A stretch of DNA of 64,000 nt, taken from NCBI GenBank assembly GCA_009760855.2, contig WPIO01000004.1, positions 14,167,501 to 14,231,500 of the forward strand. Direction: 5' to 3'. Positions within the stretch are counted from its first letter, which is position 1. Each line of letters opens with the position of its first letter. A program made the position numbers and the translations under genes. Below the pieces are notes generated by a model. The model had not been told where the DNA came from. It made no database searches and was given only the letters and a program-made list of their open reading frames with translations. Positions 11,861 to 25,400 of the stretch are shown one piece after another. This DNA comes from Cristatella mucedo (Eukaryota > Bryozoa > Phylactolaemata > Cristatellidae).

Positions 11861-13764
11861 TGCACCAGTTAGAACTGCAGCCAGCGAAAACTCGCAATCT
11901 GTAAGAGCTTTAACTAGCTATTGGCTTATGATCAAATCATCATGCGAACCATCAGCTGATCAATGGCTAATAATATATTAGCACCACGTCCAATTATGAG
12001 CGATGTCTGCCGTAGTTGAGGACCGTACGAGCTTTCACCTGTCCAGTTGGATATCGTGAAAGGCGTCTGGCCATTTCTAAAAGTGCAATGCCTTTAAGTA
12101 GAACAGAAATCTCATTCTGACCTACAGTTCCGCCAGGCTTGACTGCGACTTGCACAGCTGAGCTGCAACTGCACTAGCAATACCTGCGTTCGTTCTCAGT
12201 GCGGACAACCGATCAGCAACCGATTCTTAGATCGCCAGATTTGTGTCTACAAACGCAGTCTCTCTACAGTCTTGGGCTGCGTTCTTGAGGTCATCTCCAG
12301 AAGCCTTGAGAAAGGAGAGTGGAATGTGCTCCTGCTACCTATTACGGACCATCAGCTACTTCGCTCCTCTTTGCTGCTGCTTCTTGCTTTGCTGCTTACT
12401 TCCCTGGTTCCTTTCGACTTAGGGTATGCTTATCACAGCTCAGTTTCTTTTGGCCAAGTACAATTCAGCGCCATTTGGCCAATGACACATTATATTTTTT
12501 GGGCACCAATTGTACACCGGAAGCGATCCAGGCTTGAGCTACTTAAGTAAAGCTGCTCGTGAGATGGTTGCGCAATTTCCACGGTTTGCTGAGCTGCAGG
12601 CATAGATAAAAAAAAATGGAGAGGTCAGATTGACAATGTGGTGGTATATAGATATACAGGGCCATCAAAGATTTAAAAGGCTAAGCGCATACGTGAGTTT
12701 TTCGTCGATCTCTTTATCTGAGACCATTTCTTGCTTGCGTGGTCACTTTTAAAGAGCACGAGTATAAGCTTCTTACCTACCCGGAGTACTCAATGCAGCC
12801 ACCGAACCCTAACCGTAAGCTCTAGGCTCCCCTACGCGACAGCTGTCGTTGATATTGCATTGACTACGAAGGGAGTGCCAACGCAAGCAATGTAATTCAT
12901 TTAAGAGCGTGTCTGGTTAATTTCATATCATGACTTCATTCGTTCACGCTGTCAATTGAGCAGAGATTAACAATTAGAAGGACCGATGCTCCAGCATTGG
13001 CATAATTAAATTACGCAACGTTTCCGCATCCTGCGGAATCCAATGACAATCGAGCGTGAAATCGACTGGTACTGTGATGTATTACCTGACGATCGACGAG
13101 ACAAGTGAGCATGCAATCGAGCCATCGCTAAGTGAGCGATCACTTTAACGAAAGGTTTGGAGCGCCATTACGATGTCAAACGAAGTTTAGCCAAACGACT
13201 TGGGAAGCGCTCCAATGGCGATTGGGAATATTTTATAGAGGCAGTATGCAGTAATTGAATGCAGCCAGGCAAGTTGGCCGGCCAGCGCATGAGCCTAGTC
13301 CGAGTGCGTAGTCATGAAAGTAGATTTTTATCCTGCATAATCAATATTCCCGCATTTATAGAAGAGTTTGCAGAGGGGCCTTCGCATACTGGACTGCAGA
13401 CTGAATGGATTCGATTTGGAGCAGTTTCCTACACTTGACAAATAAGGGTAAATCTTCGCGTTCGGAGCCTGCCTCAGTTTTCACATCCTCGTCATCGTTA
13501 GGGAACCGGTTGCTGCTCTCAGCCTGTTGGATTATCTTCTCCTCATGCACCATGCCTCAGTCGCGAGATAATAACAACACGTGTATAGTGCTAAAAAAAC
13601 TAAATCTTTTGTAAGAAGTAGAGAATGCGTGTCGATTGGTTAGCGATAGATAGTGCACGGCTTTGTGAAGATAGTGCCAGCATTGCTGCAATTGTATAAC
13701 AATCTTCCAAGGATTACGCAGCCTTAGGCAGAGTGTCACTACTATTAGTAGTGAGGGCTGGATC
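11861..13764. other. No gene recognised
   Basis: Intergenic sequence with no reading frame of known type, no exon-like block with matched splice sites, and no clear repeat end. Confidence 0.5.
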
Positions 13765-14705
13765 TTGCTGCAGCGCTTGATGCCATTGATCGCCAGGTCC
13801 TTCTTGAGGACCTATTGTCTGCCCCATGCATTGCAGGCACCACACTAAAATGGTTCTTGTCCGATCTCAGTGAGAGATTCAATCGAGTTGACAATCAACT
13901 CTGTCTTCCAGTGTGCTTTAAAAAAATGGGTTATCCCAGGTATGTGCCCTAGGTCTACTTCTTGTTCTTGCCGATGAAATTGGCGAGCATCGTCGAGGCT
14001 TCCATTGTTATGCAGGTGACACGCAGATGTACTTGTACTTTGATCCCTCCCTGCCTCTAAGCATCGAAAAGTTCTCATCTACCTTGCTGCATGTTTGGCT
14101 GACAAATACTTGGTTGGAAGCAAACTTTTTCAAATCGGATAACCATAAAACCATTTAATAATTACGTAAAACCTAATGTCGTGCCTAAACTGGAAAGCCT
14201 AACTCTCAAAACGGGCTCGGCCAGCATTGATCCAGCAGCACCCCCTCCGCACAAAACACGGATGTCCAGTTACAAAGCGTCCCTTTACTAGATGACCACG
14301 TCAGCTCCGGTCAAGTCTGCCTACTTTCAGCTCACCAACATTGAAAAATCCGGACTTACCTTGGTTAAGGACACCCCAGCTAGGCTGGTGATGCGTTGTT
14401 TACATGCTAATAACTTCTTTTGTTACTGGCTGCTTGCCGATATTCATGGCTGTGCCACAAGACGCTTACAGTCGTTGTAGGACTCTGCAGCAATACTTTT
14501 CGGTCATCAAAGAGACAGCTTCCACACCATAACACTTTTCACCGATCTATACAAGCTTCCCACCAAGCAGAGTTGATACCTCAAGATTCTGTCATTTGCT
14601 TTTAGGGCCCTTCATTTTATTCGACCGTGCTTCCGTTACAGCAAATGTAGTGTGTAGAAAGAGATTGAGCTCTCTGAGGGTGCTATATCAAGTGTATTAT
14701 AATTT
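13765..14705 (+). mobile_element. LINE family A, decayed copy
   Basis: CYAGDTQMYLYFDPS near 14010 is the RT catalytic region with YADD changed to YAGD. SAYFQLTNIEKS follows near 14310. The copy ends with CAGCAAATGTAGTGTGTAG, GAGATTGAGCTCTCTGAGG and a short ATTAT tail. Several internal deletions are present. Confidence 0.75.
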
Positions 14706-15309
14706 CGTAATCGCTCCGGAGTCTCTCCAAAATACCCCGAATCTGTCTCTTGCGTTTCCCATCGTATCACTTGCACCTCTGACTCCAATCATTTGGTTCG
14801 GCCTCTAAAAGATGCTTTGAAGACTCTTTGAAGACAGTTATTTCACCAACTATGCAACCTAAGCCTGCAATTCACATCAGGCTGACGTAACGCAAGCCTC
14901 TGACTGAAAGAAATTTATAAAGAAGCAAAAAGTCCTCTTGCTCTTCACATAGTTTAACCCGTCTGCGTGATTTGTCCTTGGATTACGAGCTCAAGCAGAA
15001 ATTATTCATGTTATCCCTAATCAATTGATATACTTCTTAAAGGAACGCACGTAAAGACACTTTGTTGGTTCTCTAACGATGCCATGTAAATGCTTATAAT
15101 GATGGCAGTAATAATTATTATTATCAGAATAGCAGCAGCAGTAATCTCAGGATTGGGAGGGCTGGGATGAGATGCAGCTCCAACCTGATCAGGATGCAAA
15201 GCAGTTTGCTGCTGCCTGTCCAAAGAGATTTCTCAGGGAAGACCTAAATCTTGTGGAAACGGGCCTAAACCTTGAAGGGCAACGAAACTCACTTGAAGGG
15301 CAAGCTTCT

Positions 15310-15315
15310 TTTATT
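15310..15315 (-). terminator. Candidate polyadenylation signal for PTDSS1
   Basis: AATAAA on the minus strand, about 810 bp beyond the PTDSS1 stop codon. I noted no closer canonical hexamer, but weaker variants could be used instead. Confidence 0.3.
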
Positions 15316-15334
15316 CACATCAGGCTGCCACAAA

Positions 15335-15380
15335 GCCTCTGTGCAGCAGCAGCAGCATACTGCTGCTGCTGCACAGAGGC
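15335..15380. repeat. Perfect inverted repeat, 21-bp arms, 4-nt loop
   Basis: Arms 15335-15355 and 15360-15380 are exact reverse complements built on GCCTCTGTG plus (CAG)n. Lies within the likely PTDSS1 3' UTR. Confidence 0.97.
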
Positions 15381-16125
15381 CATTCTCTTATCATGCTGCT
15401 TAAGCTCAAGCGCACACGTTACTTCTATCGGTCATACCCATACTGATTGAGTGCAGAAGCACGACAAAAAAAGTCTAAGCAAAGCAACAGCCCGATGGTG
15501 GACACGCTTGAGTCTCAAAGGCAAGAACGAAGCTTCAAGGCTGCAAGCAGCCAAATGCTGCACTGCATTGCAGCTGGCTCCGACGTCGGCCGGCAGTAAA
15601 AAAAAAAAAAAAGTGACACGATGAGTCGTCACTCGAATGGAAGTGCGAGTATTTTACATGAGCAACCGGACAGTTGCCCTGCCTTTAACTCCAGGTAGGT
15701 AAGCACCCTAGTGAATCCCGAACATTATTTGTCAGGAACAGGCTGGGGATGGAGGTGCAAGCTGCAGCGCCGCCCTAACACGTGACGTCTACAAACATGA
15801 GCACCATTAGAGCTATGCCTGCTGCCACCACAAGGAAGAAACCAGGCGGGTTCCATACGCATGGCAGTCAACCCCCCCCATCCCCCGACTCGATCACAAG
15901 CACAGCACTCACGAGCAGCAGGATACCGGAAGAGTACGAGTTTGGTCAGGCGAAGGCGCCCAGTCGCTAGCGGCCACAAGACGCCGCAGCAGAGCGGCTC
16001 CACGGCGTCGGGGAGGAAACGTGTCGTGGCCCAAAGAGTACGGCTGAAAAGCAGACAGACAGCACGCACGCTCTCTGCCGTCATGCGACGCTTCGGAGGC
16101 GGCCGCCGCCACCCGAGCTTGCACT

Positions 16126-16401
16126 TCACCACAGAGCCGGCTGTATGACGATGCCGCGCCGGCTGGTGCAGGCAGCGCGACCTCGCAGTGCCGCCTGACT
16201 GTTGCCGCTGCTACCGTCTCGGCTGCTCGGCGGCTCGCTCGCGGATGAAACGTCGTGGTTCGACAGCGACTCGGCGACGGAAGTGCCCTCGCTCGGCAGG
16301 CTGGTGACGGTCCAGTGTTCCGGCGGCACGTCGGCTCCGAGCGCTCTGCCCCGACGCGCCCAGAGGACGCACAGGTACACGCAGATGAGGCTCGACAGCA
16401 T
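16126..16401 (-). CDS. PTDSS1: PTDSS1 exon 10 (C-terminal exon with stop)
   Basis: 276 nt including the TGA at 16128-16126. Completes the last helix ([12 protein letters not shown]), then a basic turn (ARRGRA) and a Ser-, Pro- and Gly-rich cytosolic tail with no family motif. The exon is much more GC-rich than its surroundings, which opens spurious long frames on both strands. The acceptor CCCTAG is 125 bp from a 16-G run that reads as poly-C on the sense strand. Confidence 0.85.
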   Translation of the reverse strand: MLSSLICVYLCVLWARRGRALGADVPPEHWTVTSLPSEGTSVAESLSNHDVSSASEPPSSRDGSSGNSQAALRGRAACTSRRGIVIQPALW

Positions 16402-19400
16402 CTAGGGTGCGAGCAGACGAAAGGAGGCGCGGAGGAGGTGAGGCGATGTCGCGACCTGTGCTGCCTCTTCTCGCACGCAATGACCTTGCCCGCACGTGCA
16501 CGGCAAGAGTCAACATCCACGGCTTCATGGGGGGGGGGGGGGGGAGGAGAAATGCCAGGGCCCTACTCCGTGCGTGTGCACGTGCGTGCGTGCATTCAAG
16601 CGGACGCTGGCTCCCCTTCCCTTTGCAGCAAATGTAAAGTGCCGAGAAAAAGAGTTCTCTGAGGGCGCTTTATCAAGTGTATTATTATAATTATTGTTAT
16701 TATTACTTTTATTCCTGTGCCAGCAGCTTTTGTGAAGGGGGCAATGCTGGCAGCCTCAGTTTTGAGGTAACGCAACACAGAAGGAGCAGCACCCGGATGC
16801 GAAGACATAAGGCAGTCGGGCGCTCGGGCTTTCGAAATAAGCAGATCCTGCCGGCCAAGGACGGCAGCAGCAGATCTTACTGCGGCGCTCAAACTGAACT
16901 GGACCGCCTAGACTTTGTGTGGGTTGTAGAAAACTCTCCTGCGTAATACCCAGATAGTCTGGTGAGGCTCTGTGGAGTTACAGGCGGAGATACATAACAT
17001 TACATTACAACACCGGCTCGTGAAAAGGACCCCCGGCATCAGTGGTTGGGGGAGGAGGATAAGTTTAAGCTACGGTGGCAGCACTGCATGTATCTTCGTC
17101 TGTAACTCCACAAAGCCACAAAGACCATGTGGGTGTTACGAGAAGAAGAGTTTTGTATAGCGCACCCACAGCCCAAGCGGCTTTCGGTAGCTAACAGACC
17201 GGCTCACACAAAAGTAGAAAGTGAGAAGCATAGCTGAGTCAGGAAAGCAGTTGAGGTAGTGAGTGGCATGTGAGTAGCAGCTCGGGACAGCTGGAAAAGG
17301 ATGAGTCATAGTCGGCAGCAGGAGAGTAGACAACTACTTTCCTACTGCCGACTATGGCTGATCCTTTTCAGAGGTCCTGAGCTGCTACTTTCGTGCTACT
17401 CACTACCTCAACTGCTCTCCTGACTCTGCTATGCTTTCCACTTTCTCTATGTTGTGTGAGAGGAAGTCAGCTGGCTAACGAATGCGTACCGAAAGCCGCT
17501 TAGGCTGTGAGTGCGCTATACAAAACTCTCCTGCGTAACACCCACATGGCCTTTGTGACTTTGTGGAGTTACAGACGGAGATACATTACATTACGTTACA
17601 TTACATAGTTGTGTAAGAATCGTGGAAATGAGCTCAGCAGTCCAGGACCTGCAGAGCTAAAGCTTCTATTGCCAACCGTCTTACAGCTTAGAAATGGAAC
17701 AGCTGATTTATTATTGCCCACACAGAACCCGAGAGCCAGCAGGCAAACAATAGCAATGAGCATGCTTAACTGCTAAAAGTAACAACTGGCCACTGAAGCA
17801 ACCGAGCCTAAAATTTTTTAATGGAGTCAAGTACTACTATGCTCTAGCCGGTTCAGCCTAACATCCAGAACCAACTGGACTCCACTGGGTTTCTATTTCT
17901 ATGTTCTGGTTCAACAAAACGCAACTTGCACGGTGATGCTAATAATAATATCGACGTAAGCCGCCGGCAAAGAGCACTCGTTGTCCGACTTGCTTCTCTG
18001 GGATTTCAACGTCTCGAGAATCCCGTCCCAATAAGACGTGCTGCAGTGAGCCGTGCCTCGGAGGGCGCTGCAGCTCAGGATTCACTGAGCTGCAGCGCCC
18101 TCCGATGCATAGGCAGAGGGACGACGCATCGACCCGCTGGGTAGGGATAGCAACTTGGCGCGCGGGCACGAGGCAAACGGCTGACGATAGAGATGGCCCT
18201 ACGAACAATCGAGAACTTGACAGATCGGGACTTGACGGTTTTCTGACTGACAAATGGTGCGACGACGGGCGTGACCCCCAAGGCCAACGAAGCGCTTAAC
18301 GACTCTGCTCGGTCTACAGGCGAGTGTGACGGTTGCAGCAACGATCGGCAGCAAGCACATTGCTACCCACCAAGAGCCTACACAGCTGAACGATACAGGA
18401 ACTAAAAAAATAAACCTCGCGATCAAACGCGTAGCTCAGACACCTCGCCGGGGCCCAAGTCCACACTCACCAACACAGTGAACCATGCAACGATCGTGTG
18501 AATTTGGGCTTCTCGAAATATTTCAGCACCAAACTTCATGCAGACGATAAACTCCGTGAAGGTAAACGCACTACAAAAGTTTAGTAAGCCGACACATTGG
18601 CGAGCTTTCAGTTGACGTATGCACACGATAATACAGAGCTCTCTGGAAAAGCCTCACAGTGAGGCAGAACCTGCAGTCAGAGCTGGGCACACTGCCAAAG
18701 CAGTTCAAGCAGGCACGAACTTCGAGACGGACAGACGCGAATCCACGACAAATCTGCCCTCGAATGCTTACATGTAAACCCACACCTGGGTTCCGAGTCG
18801 ATGGCACTGCGTGTCGGTGACGTAGCTATAGAACTGGCGGATGGATGGAGCCGACACTATGGCAATGAACGTGATACGACCGTGACAGAGCCAATGGTTG
18901 GTCGGGACTTCAAATATGTGCTTCAAGAAGAACGTGTTGAGCTCCGACAGCTGCAAAGAGAGCAAAAGTGAGTCGAAGCAAGTACGCACGGGGTCAGCAG
19001 GCAGAAGCTTCGGCAGGCTACTTCCGTTTCCGTTCGCCGCGCCCACTAGTTCGCGCCGACCACCTGTGCCTAGATGATCACATCGTTTTTTCTTGGTTCC
19101 AGACTTAACTAAATAGCTGGTTTTTCCAGATCAAGCCCAAACGTGCCTACCAACTGCATTCGTTGCACTTGAGAACAATTAAATTTTTGTTTGCACCTTT
19201 CAACCTGTCTCGGCGATTCAATGGACACGACTTAGCGTTTTCGGTTTCATGAGCTGCACTTATAAAAACCAGCACAGGTGGCAGGACCTCCAGATTAAGT
19301 AAAGTCGTCCCTCTCGACGTTGCGCTTCGTCTTTCAAGGCTTCAATCTATCGCGGTTTTTTCAAATACATGCATGCATATTAATTAAAAAGTTGATCGAG

Positions 19401-22400
19401 ATAGTGAAAATGATACAGCACACGGTCGGTTGTCTGAGTCAATTATAAACCCTATTACAATAAAAATAAAAATTACAGTACGCATGGAACGTGGAAGAAG
19501 ACAACGATGCACCTGCTGAAGATACTTTACAACATAAAGACTCGCCTACTGAAGTCGTGCCTTCAGAGGAGCAGTAACCTTGCTCTTCTTTGCTGTGCTG
19601 TATATCTCTTCATCTTCATAGATTTACCATCGAACAAAATGCACTATTTTCATAGGTTAGTGGTTGTGTGTGTAAGAACTATGTGCATGTAATTAAATGT
19701 AGAATAATAATATGATAATTGTTAAGTCTCATATGTCTTATGTTCTCTCTGAATCTTGCTGTCCGGATGCTGGCACTGAGGTAGTTACGATCTACCACGA
19801 CACACAAGCATGGAGCTAGTCTTAAAGTTCTTCCTCTCTTTCCTGACTGCTCTTTCTCACCCCGGCGTTTACCCACCCGTAGCTCGGCATCAAAGCCAGC
19901 CATAAGGCTTGTTGCAAATGGTCTCGATGGCAGGTACAAGGGAGTCACAGGTCACAACACATATGCGGCCTTGCACACGCAAACACGCCCACGCACTGGC
20001 ACGCTCATGCATGCATATGCGTGAGTATGTGCACACAGGGCAAACAGACTGGCCATTCAAAAGGACACAGGTAGGATTTTGGCAGCCAAGCAAATCAAGA
20101 ATGTAGCACGTCGAGAGGTGAGCAAATCATGCGACGGCCAGAACTGTCCATTGCGCACGCATGTTTACCGACGATACAAACCTGAAACATGACGACGAGA
20201 AAGCCAACACCGATAACACGCATGTAACTTGACTGGGGATCGAGCCAACGCACGTGCGTCCAGCTCGCTGGAGTGAACTGCAGGATGCAGCGCCTCAGTT
20301 TTCCGGAGGCTGAGTGAATTTCCCTACCAAAACCAAGTGCCCACGTCAGTCGGTGGCAGGTGAGCACAAACAGGAGCAGAAGCGTGACCGAGATTGCAAA
20401 AAGCATGCCAAGCCACCATCGTCCACGAATGCACGCTTCTTTACTAGACTTGGACTGCGGTTCTACTAGAGTGGCAACAGCGATGGCACGTGAAAAGTCC
20501 TCACACGACTGCTTGCAAACCACTGCTCTGAAACCGCGAACTGCTTGCTAATAAAGAAAAGAGCACGAGGGTAGGGACGATTGTAGCTCTAACCATTAGT
20601 CGTCGTGACAGAGCATAAAGGAGTATATGCAACTAAGGAAGGGTTCGTGGTGGGCCTGAGGCTCTGATTCTAAAAAAACCACATGCATCGTTGGTCTTAA
20701 ATACATCTGACTACGTTTGCAATAGTCGTACCTGGATGAATACAAAATAAATCAAACAGGGTAATAAGTCGATCGCTTAGACAGGTGCGGTGCCTACCCA
20801 CCCCGACGTGCCTGTGTAGGGAGCCGAGGAAATCAAACTGCAATAAAACCTAGGAGAAAGTCAACTCCAAAAGTCGATATAAGGCTGAAGCATCATTCAT
20901 GTTGTCGCCCCTTTTGCAAGGGTTGACAAGGCGATTGCCATCAATACTAGCACGTCCTTATCAATGGGCGAGACATGGGTAGGCACACGTTTATCTTCGT
21001 ACCCTCGACACAAAGAAAAACGAAAGCGAAAGTTAAAAAGCCCATCATTTAGCAGCAGCAAGAGCTCACGGCCCACTCACAGAGCTCTAGTTGCCCCAGT
21101 CGCGTTGCGCCAAATAAAATAAGAGCCTGTTTTGTAGTTTCGGAGCACGGATCGTGCCTTCTTCCATTGACTGCACGGTCTTTTTACAGAACGATACCAT
21201 CCACTCTCCTGTTGCCGACTGCGGCACATCCTTTCCAGCCGTCCCGAGCTGCTACTTTCACACTAGGTAAGGCAGTAGCTTTTCACGATCTCGGGGTCCC
21301 GAGATCGTGGGTTCGAATCCTGTGGCGGATGATTATTTATCGCAGCTGCAAGCGGTGGTGATAGCCGTAAAGGCTCTTCTGTTGCTAAACAAAAAAAGGC
21401 TGCTAAATCAGCTAGTATTTGTTTTTACTTCCATGCTACTCACTAACTCATCTACCCTCCTGAATGAGCTACGATTCTCATTTTCTCTTTGATGCACGTG
21501 ATGAAGTCTGTTGGCTACCTAATGTGTACCAAAGCGGCTTAGGCTGTGAGTATATAGAAAACTCTCCCGTTTAACACCCACTTGGTCTTTGAGGAGTTAC
21601 AGACGAAAATACAGTACATTAGGCATTTCTTTCACAACTGCCGCGAGCCGATGCTCCAGCATACGCTTGAGGTTTGACATAAAATGGCAAGGTAAAAGAT
21701 ACGACAAGATGAGAGTAGAACCCTACACTGACCTGAAAGCTCATGCAAACCACAAGGGCATGATAGGTGAGACTAATCACGTGGATCCCGGGGGTGATAA
21801 ATGAGCTTGCGACCAGCAAGCAATTCTGCCGGAGAAAGCAATCAAAATAGCCGGTAACCGGACCGGACTATCGACAGAACCGTCTTTCAAGACGATTGCA
21901 AAGTGCAGCCCATGCTGACATGGCACGCGTGCCCGGTAAACGCACAGTTTGCATTAAAATCAAGCATGGAAGAGAGCATTTAAGCAGACTATAGCTATCC
22001 TTCTGTCTTTGTATTCTTCTATCACCATGCAAAGCTCGACCTCCGTTGATGCTTCACCAGGCACAAAAAGCATCAAGATGAGTATCTCCCGAGTCAAGAA
22101 AAGGTCTCATAAGCAGGACATTTTAGCTGACGATAAAGCCTCAGCATGCTGCAATCGACTCCAAGCGATGCTTAAGAGATGCCACACAGACAGTGAACGG
22201 TTCAGAAGCTATGATGAGGCCAGACTCAGTACGGTCAGGAAAACAGCTGTGATCAGCTGAGGCACACACTGGGTCAATGCGCGGATATCCATTGACCACA
22301 GGCGGCACATACCGCAAACATACTTGGCGCAGAGCTTACTTGATGCTTTCCCAGTGAAACACGTTCATTTCTAGTCTTCTGCATATCTGCATGCCCACGT

Positions 22401-25400
22401 AGATGCCAAGGCCATTGCACAGGAGTACGTCCAGGACTATTGCATCCCACCAGCACTCCGCAAAATTAGGCAACAGGTGGAGAAAAGCCAGCTGTAAAAC
22501 AAGAGAATTGCACACTATGTCAAGTACACTTTGGCATTACATTATAATGGTCTTGGCAACCGCCTGCTCAGGGCAAACATTTAAGGATCGGCATCACAGC
22601 TCACTAAAACTGGACTGGTGCAATGGTCCACTTTTAGTGAGCTGTGATGCCCCACAAGCAACACATTTACCAATAACCAGCCCCGAAAACGATCAGCCGT
22701 CAAAGACAAATCTTGAAAGTTTCCTTAGCTAAAAAAATTGGCTCTGTCAACATATCTCCTGTTGAATCAGCTCGAAATCTAGGTGTCATGTTCAAAAGTG
22801 ACCTCTCGTTAGACCACCACATCAGCTCCACAATCAAGTCTGCCTACTTTCAGCTACATAACATTGCTAAAATTTGGGCTTGTTGCAGTTGCCACATCAC
22901 ACCACTTCTCGCCGACATGCACTGGCTCCCAGTTAAGCAACGGATTGACTTCAAGGTTTTGTCGCACTTTTAGGTCACTTCATTCTTTGGCTCCAGCCTA
23001 TCTCTCACATCTACTCCCCCACCAGGCCAAGCATCATACCACCCGCTTTTCGGAATCCAGCAGTCTACCAATACCTCGTACAAACTTCAAATCCTTTGGA
23101 GACCGTGCATTTAGTTCATGTGCTCCCAAAGCCTGGAACTCCCTCCCGACTTGCGTCAGAACATCCCCTGACTTAACCACATTTAAAAAGAACTTAAAAC
23201 ACCTATTTAGGACAGCTACTAGTGGGTCCCTGCGATTCGTCCTTGATGTGCTTATTCGTGCTGATACTATGCATGCTGCCACTAACCACACTTGCATGCT
23301 GACCCTGTGCATGTCACTCCTAACCGTATTATTCATGTTGTTTATCAAGCATGATATTACTCACCATTCAATTGCGTTTCCCTTTGCAGCAAATGTAAAG
23401 CGCGTAGAAAGAGATTGAGTTAAGTGAGGGCGCTCTATCAATTGCATTATTATTATTATTCTTATTATTATTATTAGCCAAGTCTAAAAACCACGTTCTA
23501 ATACTAGATACTCTCCATATTCAAACGAGTGGCAAGCATGCAAATCAAAGTAAACAGCCCAATTAATGATGCCTGAGTATTGATATGAATGGACAAAAAT
23601 CATCCGAGGAACTGCATAAGTACAGGGTACATCAAGGCTCTGTGCTCGGTTTGCTTCTTTTCACAGTTTATACTCTCCCTCTTGCCGATGTGATCGCCAA
23701 GCATAATTTAGGCTTTCACTTCTATGAAGATGACACTCAGTTGCACCTTTACTTTGATCCCTCCCAGCCTTCGAGCACCTCGAATTCTCTCAACTCCCTT
23801 GCTGCATGTAGTGATGAAATTCGCACATGGATGACAGCAAATTTTCTTAAACTGAATGATGATAAAACTTATCTTACAAGTTATGAGCAAACCAAGTGTG
23901 GTTCAGCAATTAGAAAGGCTAATGCTCAAACCGGCTCTACCATCATATCTCCTGTTGAATCTGTATGAAATCTAGGTGTCATTTTCCAAAGTGACCTTTC
24001 GTTAGACGACCAAATTAGATCTGCAATTAAGTCTGATTACTTTCAGCTACATAACATTGCTAAAATTCGGGCTTGTTTAGATAGGGATACCACATCTAAG
24101 TTGGTCCATGCATTTGTGACATCCCGTCTTGACATCTGTAACTCACTGCTTGCTGGTCTACCGGCATGTGCAATCAGGCGCTTACAGCTGGTGCAGAACT
24201 CTGCAGCCACGCTTGTCTGTCGTGATCGTCGAACTTGCCACATCGCACCACTCCTCGCCGACCTGCACTGGCTCCCAGTCAAGCAACACATCGACTTCAA
24301 GGTTTTGTCAGTCACTTTTAAGTCCCTCCATTATTTGGCTCCAGCCTACCTATCAGATCTGTCCCCCACCAAGCTAATCATCATATCACCCGCTTTTCGG
24401 AATCTAACTGCTTACCTATACCTTGTACTAACCTCAAATCCTTTGGAGACCGTGCCTTTAGTTCGTATGCTCCCAAAGCCTGGAACTCACTCCCGATGCA
24501 TGTCACAGCATCTACCGACGTGACATTTAAAAGGATGCTCAAAACACACTGTTTATTACAGCATTTAGTGGGTCTTTGTGAATCGTTCTTCATGTGCATG
24601 TACCTGCTTATATTGTGCCTGGTGCTGGCGGATGTTACCACCAATCATTTGGTAACGCTTTCTATACAGCACCTATAAAGTGCATAGAAAAAGATTCAGC
24701 TCACTGAGGGCACTATACAAATGTATTATTATTATAGACGAACATTGCACCTTGGCAACCAAGTTTTCGATAACTTGACTTGGGTATCCACCTCATGCAG
24801 TTAATAATAATATGATAATAGATAAACGAGCTGACCGTTGGACACAGTCGAGCAGCAGTATTGTTGCTAGCTCTCCAGATAAGCCAGCCTTCACTGTGGA
24901 GCTCTAACAGAGCACGACAGTGGAACCAGCACGTGACTTCGGGCCATAGATAAGCAGCTCAATGCTAAGCACTTTGCTACTGTTTTGCACCCACAATTCA
25001 AGGAGTCCGACAGGTTATTTTGCAGAAAATGGGCAAAGTATATCTTGCTAAATTTGTATTAAGTATATCCTATTAATTATCATATATCATTCAAATAATT
25101 GTCTGCTACTTGTTCAGGTATAGATGCTTAATTTACAAACATTTGCTATGGATCTGATTTCGGTACTGGTATATTCGAGAGACAGGCCCTGAACCCCCCC
25201 CCAGAACGCTAACTAAAGATTCCGGTAATTCCTAGGTCTGTTAGATCTCTCAGCTGCCTTCGATACCATTGATCACAATGTCCTACTTGAACGATTGAGA
25301 ACAACGACCGGTCTGGCAGACGAAGCACTGACATGGTTTAAACCATACTTGTCTGACCGTGTTCAATCCGTGTCTTGTGGAGGTCAGGTCTCACCCACGG

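Larger units (their letters stand above)
14706..16125. other. PTDSS1 downstream region; no further gene
   Basis: Probably contains the PTDSS1 3' UTR. It also holds the inverted repeat at 15335-15380 and an A run near 15600. No other coding signal is seen. Confidence 0.5.

Noticed and set aside
15909-16520. A 203-codon minus-strand open frame
   Set aside because: It overlaps the PTDSS1 last exon in a different frame and runs through its acceptor. The PTDSS1 frame joins in phase and matches the family, so this is a GC-rich shadow.
18300-18420. Minus-strand block behind TTTTTTTAG as a PTDSS1 exon between exons 9 and 10
   Set aside because: Its open frame needs phase 1, but exon 9 ends in phase 0, and the in-phase reading hits a stop after seven codons. 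Joining exon 9 to 16401 completes the last helix.
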